Assembly (NCBI GenBank): GCA_045564455.1
Contig: JBJLHG010000001.1
Coordinates: 280,865 to 344,864, forward strand
Source: CASICS01 sp045564455
Lineage (GTDB): Bacteria; Pseudomonadota; Gammaproteobacteria; Magnimaribacterales; AG-339-G14
Reading direction: 5' to 3'
Length of the DNA: 64,000 nucleotides
The first letter of the stretch is position 1. Every line of letters starts with the position of its first letter. Shown in pieces: positions 8,310-17,331 of this stretch. The notes beneath the pieces are model-generated. The model was not told the origin of the DNA. It ran no database searches and saw only the letters and a program-made list of their open reading frames with translations. A program made the position numbers and the translations under genes.

Positions 8310-8955
8310 ATTCTAATTCCCAAGACAGTTTTATTGCTCCTTTCTGCAGTATTTTAGAGGAAGTTAGATTTCTTTCCGGCAGAAACCATATTAAAAAACC
8401 TTTATCGTCATCTCTAACTTCCTGAAATTTAATTTCATTTTTATCTTTAGAAAAACTAAAAGTCTTCAATTTTAAATCTTCTTTATTAAAAAAATTATAT
8501 TCTATTTCTATTGGTAGAGTTTTTTTAATAAGATCTAGCTTAGCTTGAATTTGTAACGTTAAGGTCTCGTAAACATAATCATCAAAAAATAATTTCCCTT
8601 TTTTCCTGTTAAACGAATATTCAAGTTCCCTTAAATCATAATTTACGGAAATTGATTGAGTCTCCCTCATAAAACCTCCTAGAGCTCTTAATTTTCTTGA
8701 AGCTTCTTGCAGAAATACTTTGTTATTTTCAACTATAAATTTTGCTTCCTGTGTAGCCTTAAAAAGAGAATGTTTGATTTCAGATTTCATTAGCCAGGTA
8801 TTGTCTTCAAGTAAGATTAATTCTTCTATAGCAGTATTTTTTCCTGCTTTGTACACATTTTTATAAGGAACAAGATCATAACTCAAAGAGAAAGAACTAA
8901 ATAACAAAAATACTAGACTAAAAGATAAATTCTTTACCATTTTTATAGATTTCAT
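8299..8955 (-). CDS. Exported DUF3108 family protein
   Basis: A 218-residue protein with a signal peptide (MVKNLSFSLVFLLFSSFSLS) followed by a beta-strand-rich body beginning YDLVPYKNVYKAGKNTAI, typical of DUF3108. The function of this family is unknown. It commonly lies downstream of purN in gammaproteobacteria, and here it follows purN with a 38-base overlap, so purM-purN-DUF3108 form one transcript. Start could be the ATG at 8955 or the one five codons later (8940), which would leave a cleaner signal peptide. Confidence 0.78.
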   Translation of the reverse strand: MKSIKMVKNLSFSLVFLLFSSFSLSYDLVPYKNVYKAGKNTAIEELILLEDNTWLMKSEIKHSLFKATQEAKFIVENNKVFLQEASRKLRALGGFMRETQSISVNYDLRELEYSFNRKKGKLFFDDYVYETLTLQIQAKLDLIKKTLPIEIEYNFFNKEDLKLKTFSFSKDKNEIKFQEVRDDDKGFLIWFLPERNLTSSKILQKGAIKLSWELESKL

Positions 8956-9562
8956 TATTTAACTCTATATTAGAGATTCCTATTTTTAATTTATTATTAG
9001 CTATTAGACTAACGATAGTAGGTAAAAGTTTATGCTCAATTTTATGAACTTCTTCTGCAAAATCATCAACTTCCATATGATTTTTTACTTTAAATTTAGA
9101 GAAACCAATTATCTGGCCTGTGTCTAACCCTTTATCCACTAAATGAACAGTTGCCCCATGGAATGCATCTTTATTTTTAAATACTTTTTCATGAGTGTTT
9201 AATCCTGGATATTTTGGAAGTATAGAAGGGTGAAGATTTATTATTTTTCCTTGATAAAAATTTACAAATGACTCGCTTAATATTCTCATATAGCCAGCCA
9301 GTACAATTAAATCCAAATCATATTCTGACAATTGATTAATCATTTCTTTATCAAATTCTTCTCTATTTTTAAAATTTTTATTATTTAGGCTAATAGATGA
9401 TATTTCTGTTTTTCTAATTCTTTTAAGAGCCTTTGCTTCAGGATTATTTGTAGCTACACATGAAATATTAAATCCGGAATCTTTATTATTACTAAAATCT
9501 ATTAATGACTGTAAATTACTTCCATTTCCCGAAACTAAAACAGCGATGTTGAAATTAGTCAT
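8918..9562 (-). CDS. purN: Phosphoribosylglycinamide formyltransferase
   Basis: PurN transfers a formyl group from 10-formyl-THF to GAR in purine synthesis. The 214-residue protein shows VLVSGNGSNLQSLID at the N-terminus (phosphate loop), LAGYMRILS, and the catalytic set NLHPSILPKYPGLNTHEKVF plus GATVHLVDKGLDTGQIIG, which include the Asn, His and Asp active residues. The C-terminal VHKIEHKLLPTIVS helix is conserved. It lies five bases after purM and is transcribed with it. folD, which provides 10-formyl-THF precursors, is at 38086. Confidence 0.96.
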   Translation of the reverse strand: MTNFNIAVLVSGNGSNLQSLIDFSNNKDSGFNISCVATNNPEAKALKRIRKTEISSISLNNKNFKNREEFDKEMINQLSEYDLDLIVLAGYMRILSESFVNFYQGKIINLHPSILPKYPGLNTHEKVFKNKDAFHGATVHLVDKGLDTGQIIGFSKFKVKNHMEVDDFAEEVHKIEHKLLPTIVSLIANNKLKIGISNIELNNEIYKNGKEFIF

Positions 9563-9567
9563 TTTTT

Positions 9568-10611
9568 TTATTTAATAATAACTTCTTTATTTGTATTTTT
9601 AGATGAAATGAATTTTCCAATTAATTTATATTTAATTTTATTATTTTTCATAAACTTATCTACTTTATTCAAATCCTTTTTATCTATTGCCAATACCATT
9701 CCAAATCCGCAATTAAAAGTTTCAAGCATTTCATTTCTTGATAAGTTAGATGATGATTGAATTAAGTCAAATAATTTTTTTTGAAATACAAATAAGGATT
9801 CATCTGTTAATTCAATACCTAGTTTGCTTGGAATAATACGTTTTAAGTTTCCGGTAAGCCCGCCTCCTGTTATGTGAGCCATTGCCTTAATATTGATTAA
9901 TTTATTTAATCTTAAAATTTCATTTACATATATTTTTGTTGGCTTTAATAGTGCTTTTCCAAGAGTGGAATTTCCAAATTTAGATTTCAATCTTAATCTC
10001 TTAGTTTCTATCAATTTTCTAATCAAAGAAAATCCATTTGAATGAAGACCCGAAGATTCAACTCCAATTAAAATATCATCTTTTTTTGGCTTAGTTTTCT
10101 TTTGAGCATCTTTTTTTTCTATAACACCAACGCAAAATCCCGCTAGATCATATTTATTTTTTGGAAAAGCATTTGGATGTTCAGCAGTTTCTCCTCCTAT
10201 AAGAGAGCAATTAGAAATTAAACATCCATTAGCTATGCCTGACAGAATATCTTTTGATTTCTTTAAATTAATTCGCTCTGTCACAAGGTAATCTAAAAAA
10301 AATAAAGGCTCAGCTCCACCTGTTATCAAGTCATTTACGCACATCGCTACCAAATCTTGACCTATAGTTTTATGATCATTCATGAGCTCAGCAATTTCTA
10401 TTTTTGTTCCAACACCATCAGTAGCACTAACAATCATGGGATTTTTATATTTAGATGGTATGTCTGATAATGCCGCAAATCCACCTATACCTTCTCTTAC
10501 TTCTTTTCTAGCTGTTTTTTTTGCTAGAGGTTTAATTAGATTAACTAATTTTTCACCTTTATCGATGTTAACTCCTGAAGTTTTATATGAGATTTTTTTA
10601 TTTGTAGGCAA
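9568..10611 (-). CDS. purM: Phosphoribosylformylglycinamidine cyclo-ligase
   Basis: PurM closes the imidazole ring to give AIR using ATP. The 347 residues match the usual length. Recognisable stretches are SYKTSGVNIDKGEKLV at the start, IGGFAALSDIP, SATDGVGTKIEIAE, the GGAEPLFFLDYL and GGETAEHP loops, and HITGGGLTGNLKRIIP in the C-terminal half. It is the first gene of the minus-strand purM-purN-DUF3108 operon, and its promoter must share the 60-base gap with the divergent DUF2066 gene. Confidence 0.97.
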   Translation of the reverse strand: MPTNKKISYKTSGVNIDKGEKLVNLIKPLAKKTARKEVREGIGGFAALSDIPSKYKNPMIVSATDGVGTKIEIAELMNDHKTIGQDLVAMCVNDLITGGAEPLFFLDYLVTERINLKKSKDILSGIANGCLISNCSLIGGETAEHPNAFPKNKYDLAGFCVGVIEKKDAQKKTKPKKDDILIGVESSGLHSNGFSLIRKLIETKRLRLKSKFGNSTLGKALLKPTKIYVNEILRLNKLINIKAMAHITGGGLTGNLKRIIPSKLGIELTDESLFVFQKKLFDLIQSSSNLSRNEMLETFNCGFGMVLAIDKKDLNKVDKFMKNNKIKYKLIGKFISSKNTNKEVIIK

Positions 10612-10671
10612 TTTGAACCCTTACTTTTTTAAATTAAAAAACAATTTAATAGATAATCATTATAATTCATT

Positions 10672-11694
10672 ATGAATATGAAACATTTATTTTATAAATA
10701 TAAATTCTTCTTAATCCTTGCGTTGATAGGTTTATCAGCCAATACCTATAGTTTTTTTCCTGACCAACACACTATTGTTCTTAATGATCAAGATAGTAAT
10801 ACTTTAGAGTTACTGGATACTGCTTTGAAACAATCAATTGTTAGGATTTTAGGAAGTAACAATGAATATGATAAAAACTCATTATTTTTAAAAAACATAT
10901 CCACTAAACAGTACATCAAGCAATATGAATTTATAGAAGATTTTGGAAAGTCTAAAATAAAAATTATTGTCGATTCAAAATCTCTGAGAAACTACTTATT
11001 AGAAAATAATCTATCTATTACTTCTGAGGATAGACAGTCTCTTTCAGCTTGGATTCTATGTAAGGCAGAACTTGAATCAAAGGCTAAATTTGATAAAACC
11101 ACTGATAAATGTGACCAGGTAAAATCTTTTTTCATAAAATCTGCAGAAGAAAGGAATATAGACTTATTCTTTCCTATTTTTGATTCAGTAGATATTAATT
11201 TTTTAGAATTAGAACAAAAAACTGAAATAAACGATATTGCTTATTTGAATAATAGATACAACAGTAATGGATCTTTCTATTGTGAGATAACATTTGAAAG
11301 AAATAATTGTTTCAATACATTTGATTCAAAAAAAAAGAACACAAAAATAAACTTTGAAAAAAGATATAGCCCTGCAGAAATTTTTAATAAAGTAGTTGAC
11401 TCAGTACAAGAGTCTAGAAAATTATTTATCAATAAAGATTCATTTAGACCATTTACAGTAGTAGTTAAAAATATCAGCTCTTTAGAAGATTATGATCTAG
11501 CTTTTAAAGAATTAAGCAAAATTGTTTTATTCAACGATTTAAAAATATCCTCGTTAGATAAAAAAGATACAATTTTTAGTAGTAATTTATTAGGCAAAAT
11601 AACAGAGTTAGAAAATTTGTTTAACACTGCTAACAATTTTGAAATTTTATCTATTAAATATAAGGAAATAGTAATTAAATTTAATAATATATAA
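10672..11694 (+). CDS. Exported DUF2066 family protein
   Basis: A 340-residue protein with an N-terminal signal segment (KYKFFLILALIGLSANTYS) and the DUF2066 start LELLDTALKQSIVRILGS, which corresponds to the family's LxxALxxVLVRLTG helix. The function is unknown. The position, divergent from purM and upstream of a CDP-alcohol transferase and hda, is the standard gammaproteobacterial arrangement and supports the call. Two starts are possible, ATG at 10672 or 10678. The body is divergent from better-known members and rich in Lys and Asn. Confidence 0.75.
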   Translation: MNMKHLFYKYKFFLILALIGLSANTYSFFPDQHTIVLNDQDSNTLELLDTALKQSIVRILGSNNEYDKNSLFLKNISTKQYIKQYEFIEDFGKSKIKIIVDSKSLRNYLLENNLSITSEDRQSLSAWILCKAELESKAKFDKTTDKCDQVKSFFIKSAEERNIDLFFPIFDSVDINFLELEQKTEINDIAYLNNRYNSNGSFYCEITFERNNCFNTFDSKKKNTKINFEKRYSPAEIFNKVVDSVQESRKLFINKDSFRPFTVVVKNISSLEDYDLAFKELSKIVLFNDLKISSLDKKDTIFSSNLLGKITELENLFNTANNFEILSIKYKEIVIKFNNI

Positions 11695-11697
11695 GAA

Positions 11698-12243
11698 ATG
11701 TTATCAAAGATTCCGAATCTTCTTACAATATTTAGATTTTTTTTAGTTTATCCAATAGTTTTATGCATAATTGATTCACAATTTATATGGGCAATTATTT
11801 TATACATTATAGCGGCAGTCAGTGATTTTTTAGATGGGTTGATTGCAAGAAGATTTAATTTTGTTAGTGATTTTGGAAGAATTGCGGATCCAATAGCAGA
11901 TAAAACACTAATCATTGGAGCTTTAATTTCTCTATCTCTTATTGGAGAAGTTAATCTCTCAATGACATACATTATTTTAGGAAGAGATTTATTTGTTATT
12001 TCAGGATTTATTTTGTCAACTATATTGTTAGATACATATTCTGTTAAGCCTCATTTCTCAGGAAAGCTTAATGCTCTTTTTTTAATGCTCTATTTAGGAT
12101 TAATCTTAATTAATGCTTCAGGATTTTTTATTCCTATAGAAATTATCAATATAGTTTCTTTTTTTCTAATACTTACAATTATTTGGAGTATTCTTGCTTA
12201 TCTTAAATATCCTGGGAAGGATGTATTCAAAGAAATTTTTTAA
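11698..12243 (+). CDS. CDP-alcohol phosphatidyltransferase family membrane enzyme
   Basis: A 181-residue integral membrane protein with about five hydrophobic segments. It carries the complete catalytic motif of the family, spaced D-x2-DG-x2-AR-x8-G-x3-D-x3-D, in DFLDGLIARR followed by FGRIADPIADK (residues about 42-67). Such enzymes displace CMP from a CDP-diacylglycerol-type donor to build phospholipid head groups. The size fits PgsA-like phosphatidylglycerophosphate synthases, but paralogues in this same operon position exist beside a separate pgsA, so the exact substrate is not certain. It starts three bases after the DUF2066 gene. Confidence 0.88.
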   Translation: MLSKIPNLLTIFRFFLVYPIVLCIIDSQFIWAIILYIIAAVSDFLDGLIARRFNFVSDFGRIADPIADKTLIIGALISLSLIGEVNLSMTYIILGRDLFVISGFILSTILLDTYSVKPHFSGKLNALFLMLYLGLILINASGFFIPIEIINIVSFFLILTIIWSILAYLKYPGKDVFKEIF

Positions 12244-12251
12244 TTAGAATT

Positions 12252-12923
12252 ATGAATCAGGGAGTTTTAGAATTAAATTTAAATCACAAGATTCTCTATA
12301 GGGATCTTAAGTCATTAAGTTTTTTTGAAGATTTAAATAAAAAGTTTAATAATTTCTGCGTTTCATCTGATCATTGTCTCTTATTAAAAGGAGATGAATT
12401 ATTTTCCTCATATATGGCTCAAGCCTTTTATGAAAAATTAGTAGACTCTCATAAGTGTATTTTTATATCTTTGAGGCTAACAGATAGATATGAAATTTTA
12501 GAAAATTTAGATTCTTTCGATTATATTTTTATCGATAAATTTAATCATATATTCAATAATGATATTGGCGAAATAAATTTATTTAATTTATATAATTTTT
12601 CTAAAGCAAATAATAAAAAAATTATTTTAAGTGAAGATTCTTCTAAAAAAAATATGCCAAATCTTCCTGATTTAGCCTCTAGACTCAATTCAAATTTAGA
12701 AATATTTATTTCCTCTCTTACAGATGAGGATAAAAGAAACTTAATTAAATCAGAATTAAAAAAAAGAGGCTTATTGATTAATGAAAATTGTTTGGATTAT
12801 ATAATTAATCGAAGCTCTAGAAACTTAGAGGCTTTACTCGAGTTGGTTGATCAATTAGATTTATTGTCCTTAGAAAGGAAGAAGAATATTTCTATTCCCC
12901 TCATTAAAGAAATTATTGAATAA
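12252..12923 (+). CDS. hda: DnaA regulatory inactivator Hda, with a degenerate nucleotide site
   Basis: Hda, bound to the sliding clamp, triggers hydrolysis of DnaA-bound ATP to prevent re-initiation. The 223-residue protein aligns with Hda in its second half: LPDLASRL with the arginine-finger residue R144, SSLTDEDKRNLIKSELKKRGL, and the terminal ISIPLIKEIIE. The N-terminal QGVLELNL resembles the clamp-binding motif (QLSLPL in E. coli). The P-loop is gone: where E. coli has GREGAGRS, this protein has KGDELFSS (46-53), with no glycine pattern. The operon position after DUF2066 and the CDP-alcohol enzyme supports the call. The last 11 bases overlap sppA on the other strand. Confidence 0.88.
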   Translation: MNQGVLELNLNHKILYRDLKSLSFFEDLNKKFNNFCVSSDHCLLLKGDELFSSYMAQAFYEKLVDSHKCIFISLRLTDRYEILENLDSFDYIFIDKFNHIFNNDIGEINLFNLYNFSKANNKKIILSEDSSKKNMPNLPDLASRLNSNLEIFISSLTDEDKRNLIKSELKKRGLLINENCLDYIINRSSRNLEALLELVDQLDLLSLERKKNISIPLIKEIIE

Positions 12924-14682
12924 GGCAATCCATACAATTCATTTGCAAATTTATAATTTTTTTATCTAATATATTCGATGATTTTATTATATTGGGAATA
13001 TTTGTATTAAATAAGTTCAAACGATTGAATACATTTAAGAAAGAATTAAAAATATTACTCTTAAGGATTTCAAAAAAACTTTCTTCAGTAGACAAATATT
13101 TAATGTTGTAATTTTCTAACTCTGCCAGTTCTGCTAATTTTTCTATGGCTTCTGACTGAGTTCCTAATTCATTAACTAATCCAATTTTTTTAGCTTCATT
13201 TCCAGTCCACACTCTACCTTTTGCAATTTCTCTAACTTGATATTGAGATAAATTTCGCCCATTTGAAACTACCTCTATAAATTCGTTATAAGCATTATCG
13301 ACATAAGTCTGCATAAAATTATTTAAATTATCATTAGGCGAAGAAATTAAAGAAGGATTAAAATTATTAGTACTGATGCCATCGTAATTAACCCCATATT
13401 TATTTAAGGCACTTTCTATAGATGGCAAAATTGCAAAAACTCCAATTGATCCAGTTAAAGAAAGGGGCGATGCCCAAATTTCATTAGCATCAGCAGCTAT
13501 CCAATAACCTCCAGATGCAGCAACGTCAGACATAGAGGCTATTATGGGTATACCGGTTGATTTTAATTTCAATAACTCTTGTCTAATGGTTTCTGATGCA
13601 AATCCACTTCCTCCAGGAGAATTTATTCTCAATAAAAGACCTTTAATACTGGAATCTTTTTTGATGTCTCTAATAAGTTGAGAAATATTTATGCTTGATA
13701 TTTGATTTTCTTGATAAGAGCCGTTAAAGATCTCTCCAGTTGCATTTATAACAGCAATTGATGAAGGAAAACTTTCATCTGAATCTATTAATGAATAGTA
13801 ATCATCTATATCTGTAAATTTAGCTGAATTTGATTTGTAATCCATTTCTATTCCTTCAATAGAAAGAAGGTATTCTCTTAATTGAACTTTATTTAGAACT
13901 TTATCGATTAATCCATATTTCATTGAAATTTCTGCAGGGGAAAAAGTTTTTGAATCATTAAGCTCAGAAAAATTATTTATAAAATCATTTATGTCTATAG
14001 ATAAATTAGAGGCTCTATTTGTATTTACTATTAGCAACCAATTTTGCCACAAGTCATTTAAATAACTTATAGATTGCAGTTTGTCTTCTTCTGACATACT
14101 AGACCTAGTAAATATTTCTATTGCAGACTTAAACTCTCCAGCTACATAAGTATTTATTTGAATATTAAATTTTTCTAAAGCATCTTTTAAATAAAAGTTA
14201 TATTTTTTAAAACCTTCTAGATAAACCAAGCCCTGAGGATTTAAAACTATTTCATTTGCAAAACTAGCTAACAAATATTGGTTTTGATCTAGAAAATCTC
14301 CGTAGGCAATAACTTTTTTACCACTTTCTTTAAAAGTTTTAAAGGATTCTCCTAATTCAACCGCAGAAACATTAGAAATACTTAAATATGAAAGATCTAT
14401 AAAGAGCGTAGAGACTTTATTATTTTCAGATGCATGATTTATAGAATCAATCATTTCACTAACAGTCAAACCAAATGTTGAGTTAAAAACTGCATTTGTT
14501 TTATTCTCTTTTATATTTGTAGAATAAATCCTAAGAATTGAACCTTCAATTAATGGTTTGTCATTTGCTATGAAGGGAAATATTATCAAACCAAGTACAA
14601 AAAAAACTAAGAAAAAGAAAAAAAATATATTCAAAAAGAATCTTCTTATTGTATCTAAGCTATGAATTATTTTATTAAACAT
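12913..14682 (-). CDS. sppA: Signal peptide peptidase SppA, 67-kDa type (protease IV)
   Basis: SppA is an inner-membrane serine protease that degrades cleaved signal peptides. The 589-residue protein has one N-terminal membrane anchor (residues about 15-40), then two tandem SppA domains. The catalytic lysine lies in VAGEFKSAIEIF (first half), and the nucleophilic serine in SDVAASGGYWIAADA (second half), matching the Lys-Ser dyad of the E. coli enzyme. INSPGGSGFASE and LTGSIGVFAILP are further signature blocks. It converges on hda with an 11-base overlap and diverges from the TlpA-like gene. Confidence 0.95.
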   Translation of the reverse strand: MFNKIIHSLDTIRRFFLNIFFFFFLVFFVLGLIIFPFIANDKPLIEGSILRIYSTNIKENKTNAVFNSTFGLTVSEMIDSINHASENNKVSTLFIDLSYLSISNVSAVELGESFKTFKESGKKVIAYGDFLDQNQYLLASFANEIVLNPQGLVYLEGFKKYNFYLKDALEKFNIQINTYVAGEFKSAIEIFTRSSMSEEDKLQSISYLNDLWQNWLLIVNTNRASNLSIDINDFINNFSELNDSKTFSPAEISMKYGLIDKVLNKVQLREYLLSIEGIEMDYKSNSAKFTDIDDYYSLIDSDESFPSSIAVINATGEIFNGSYQENQISSINISQLIRDIKKDSSIKGLLLRINSPGGSGFASETIRQELLKLKSTGIPIIASMSDVAASGGYWIAADANEIWASPLSLTGSIGVFAILPSIESALNKYGVNYDGISTNNFNPSLISSPNDNLNNFMQTYVDNAYNEFIEVVSNGRNLSQYQVREIAKGRVWTGNEAKKIGLVNELGTQSEAIEKLAELAELENYNIKYLSTEESFFEILKSNIFNSFLNVFNRLNLFNTNIPNIIKSSNILDKKIINLQMNCMDCLIQ

Positions 14683-14725
14683 TTTGTAAATTAGTTTTAG
14701 AGTTCATAATAGTTAAATAATTATT

Positions 14726-15172
14726 ATGACTCATTTTAAAACATTTTTACTTTTATCATTTTTATTTATTCAGTCTTGTACTAAACCAGATCTTGTTACT
14801 AGCGATAATTCAAAAATCTATCTAGATGATTTGAAAGGAAAATTAACTTTAATTAACTATTGGGCTGATTGGTGTCCGCCATGCATAAAAGAAATACCTG
14901 AATTAAATAAACTCAAAAATAACTTTTCTTCTCAAGTTAATGTATTTTTATTTAATTTTGATCGATTAGAAGGTGAAGAATTAAGTGAACAGCTTGTAAA
15001 ATTTAAAGTTGAGGTACCATCTTTATTAACTGATCCAAAAAAAATCTTTGGATATATTGTCCCTGAAGCATTACCAGTATCTTTTATCATCGATGAGAAT
15101 GGTCAATATCTTAAGACTTTGAAAGGTCCTCAAACTCTTGATTCCTTGAAAATAGCTTTAGAAATTAATTAA
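14726..15172 (+). CDS. TlpA/ResA-like thioredoxin lipoprotein
   Basis: A 148-residue protein with a lipoprotein signal (LLLSFLFIQSC, cysteine at about residue 18) and a thioredoxin fold. The redox motif is WCPPC in NYWADWCPPCIKEIPEL, with the cis-proline strand EALPVSFIIDENG near the C-terminus. Such proteins reduce disulfides in the periplasm, for example in cytochrome c maturation; no cytochrome gene is nearby to fix the target. It could receive electrons from the DsbD-like protein at the left edge. The end overlaps the convergent M23 gene by eight bases. Confidence 0.88.
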   Translation: MTHFKTFLLLSFLFIQSCTKPDLVTSDNSKIYLDDLKGKLTLINYWADWCPPCIKEIPELNKLKNNFSSQVNVFLFNFDRLEGEELSEQLVKFKVEVPSLLTDPKKIFGYIVPEALPVSFIIDENGQYLKTLKGPQTLDSLKIALEIN

Positions 15173-15953
15173 AGAAGATTGCAGGATTTAATCTTTCGCC
15201 TAAAAAAAATATCTCAAAATGTAGATGAGCACCAGTTACTCTTCCTGAAGATCCAACGTACCCAATAAGCTGACCTTTTCTTACAGTTTGGCCTTCTTTA
15301 ATTATAATTTCGTCTAAATGAGAATAAGATGTTTTAGTATCATATCCGTGAGAAATTAATATATTTTTTCCTTTATAAAAAAAATCATCCGCAAGAATTA
15401 CTATACCGCTAGCTGCTGCGTAAATAGGAGTTCCAATTTTTGCTGCTATGTCCATACCTAAATGAGGATTCTTAGGAATATTATTTATAAATCTTTTAAC
15501 TCCGTATTCACTGGAAATGATTCCAGCTACAGGAATTTTTAAAGGAAGATCAAACCCTTTAAATAAATACTTAGATGATAGTTTTAATTTATAAATATCT
15601 GATTCCTTTTGTATTCTTAATAAATTTTTATTTGAAATTTTATTAAATTTTTTATTGTTAATGGTTAATCTAGATTCTCTAAATTTTATATTTTGTAGTT
15701 CAAAGCCAGATTTTTTATATATATTTTTATTAGAATTATAAGGAATAGGGGAGATGAGTCTTTTCTGATATTTTTCATAACAAACTAATGAATTTTTTAA
15801 AATACTTGATTCCGTATATTTTTCAAAAAATTCAATATTTATTAATCCTCCTTGTTCTAAATTTTGATCAGGAAATAAGCACTGTGGTTCAGGTAATTTA
15901 TAAAACGCACAACCTTGAAGACAAAGTAAAGCTAAAAGAAAGTATTTATTCAA
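15165..15953 (-). CDS. M23 family peptidase, probable lipoprotein
   Basis: The C-terminal half is a complete LytM/M23 zinc peptidase domain: HLGMDIAAKIGTPIYAA with the first His and Asp ligands, ISHGYDTKTSYSHLDEI, and HLHFEIFFLGERLNP with the last His ligand. The family cleaves peptidoglycan crosslinks or regulates amidases. I place the start at a TTG at 15953, giving a short lipoprotein signal (NKYFLLALLCLQGC); a TTG at 15974 or an ATG at 16022 would extend it further into xseA. The gene follows xseA with an eight-base overlap from the chosen start. Confidence 0.85.
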   Translation of the reverse strand: MNKYFLLALLCLQGCAFYKLPEPQCLFPDQNLEQGGLINIEFFEKYTESSILKNSLVCYEKYQKRLISPIPYNSNKNIYKKSGFELQNIKFRESRLTINNKKFNKISNKNLLRIQKESDIYKLKLSSKYLFKGFDLPLKIPVAGIISSEYGVKRFINNIPKNPHLGMDIAAKIGTPIYAAASGIVILADDFFYKGKNILISHGYDTKTSYSHLDEIIIKEGQTVRKGQLIGYVGSSGRVTGAHLHFEIFFLGERLNPAIFFN

Positions 15954-17301
15954 TTTTTGTAACTTTTGACTCAATAGATATTTCAGATGTCGTTGAGATA
16001 ATGACATCTCCCAATTTAACATTCTTAGAATTTCTAATAATTTTGTCAGAAGATTTATTTTTAGTAATTGAATAACCTCTAGCTAAAACCTTTAGAGGGC
16101 TGAACGCTTCTAATTCACTAACTAAGCCTCTAAATGATTGAAAATTAATTTTGAGTTTATTTTTTATCTCTTGTTGCAGATACTTTTCTGATGATTTGAT
16201 TTTTTCTTGTAGATTTATAACTTCGTTTCTTGGATCGTATTGATTGAATTCAATTTTTTTATTTTCAAGATTAATTCTTGTTTCTTTAATCGATGAATTG
16301 ATTAAAAAATATAATTTTTTACGTATTTCATCAGTTCTCAAAATATCTTCTTGTAATTTTTTTCTTGGATCTAGAAGATTGATAGATTGAAATTTTAAAT
16401 CATTTCTTAAATTATCTATTACCTTTTGAAAGGATGTTGAAAGAATTTTATTTTTTCTGTTCATTTCTTCTGATAATTTAATATAAGGCTCACTTATAAT
16501 TTCTGCTGCAGCGGATGGAGTGGGTACCCTCAGATCACTAACAAAGTCACAAATTGTAAAATCGGTTTCATGTCCGATTGCACTGATAACTGGAAGATCG
16601 AAGTCAAATATATCTCTAGCTAATTCTTCAGAGTTAAATGACCACAAATCTTCAAGAGATCCGCCGCCTCTTGCTATGATCACAGCGTCAATATTTTTTT
16701 GTTTATTAAGATCTTTTGCATTAACTAAAGCTTTCCTTAAACTTTGAACCGAGCCTTCTCCCTGAACAAGAGAGGGTATCAATGAAACAGAGATTAAAGG
16801 AGATCTCCTCGTTAGAACATTTCTTATATCTTCAATCACCGCACCATTAGGAGATGTTATTACGGCTATATGTTTTGGTAATAATGGTAATTTTTGCTTA
16901 TTTTCTTCATTAAAAAGCCCATCTTTAAATAGTTTGTTTTTAAGAGCTTCGTAGTTTTTTAGCAGAACTCCTTCGCCAGCATATTCTATTTGATCTACTT
17001 GGAACTGATAAGATCCTTTTGCAATATACATAGATATACTTCCTTTTATAAGAAGCTGATCGCCATCTGAAGGAGTATTATTTAGAGTAGTGTTTCTAAA
17101 TTTGAACATGACACATTGAATTTCTGAATTATTATCTTTAATTTTGAAATACCAATGCCCAGAATCATAAGATCTAAAGTTTGTAACTTCTCCACTAACC
17201 CAAATTGAAGAGAAATCTCTTTCTAATAATTTTTTTGCAGAAGTATTTAGCTCTGTTACAGAAATAATATTTAAATTTTTACTTTGATCAAATTCTGACA
17301 T
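15946..17301 (-). CDS. xseA: Exodeoxyribonuclease VII large subunit
   Basis: XseA forms the catalytic part of exonuclease VII, which degrades single-stranded DNA. The 451 residues match the family. An N-terminal OB fold (VSVTELNTSAKKLLERDFSSIWVSGEVTNF-type start and GHWYFKIKD) precedes the catalytic region with ITSPNGAVIEDI, ARGGGSLEDLWSFN, AIGHETDFTICDFVSDLRVPTPSAAAE. A long coiled-coil region follows, and the conserved end ARGYSITKN is present. The small subunit xseB is not in the window. Confidence 0.96.
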   Translation of the reverse strand: MSEFDQSKNLNIISVTELNTSAKKLLERDFSSIWVSGEVTNFRSYDSGHWYFKIKDNNSEIQCVMFKFRNTTLNNTPSDGDQLLIKGSISMYIAKGSYQFQVDQIEYAGEGVLLKNYEALKNKLFKDGLFNEENKQKLPLLPKHIAVITSPNGAVIEDIRNVLTRRSPLISVSLIPSLVQGEGSVQSLRKALVNAKDLNKQKNIDAVIIARGGGSLEDLWSFNSEELARDIFDFDLPVISAIGHETDFTICDFVSDLRVPTPSAAAEIISEPYIKLSEEMNRKNKILSTSFQKVIDNLRNDLKFQSINLLDPRKKLQEDILRTDEIRKKLYFLINSSIKETRINLENKKIEFNQYDPRNEVINLQEKIKSSEKYLQQEIKNKLKINFQSFRGLVSELEAFSPLKVLARGYSITKNKSSDKIIRNSKNVKLGDVIISTTSEISIESKVTKIE

Positions 17302-17331
17302 TAATGCAGTATAGCGAATCTATTTTTAAAA

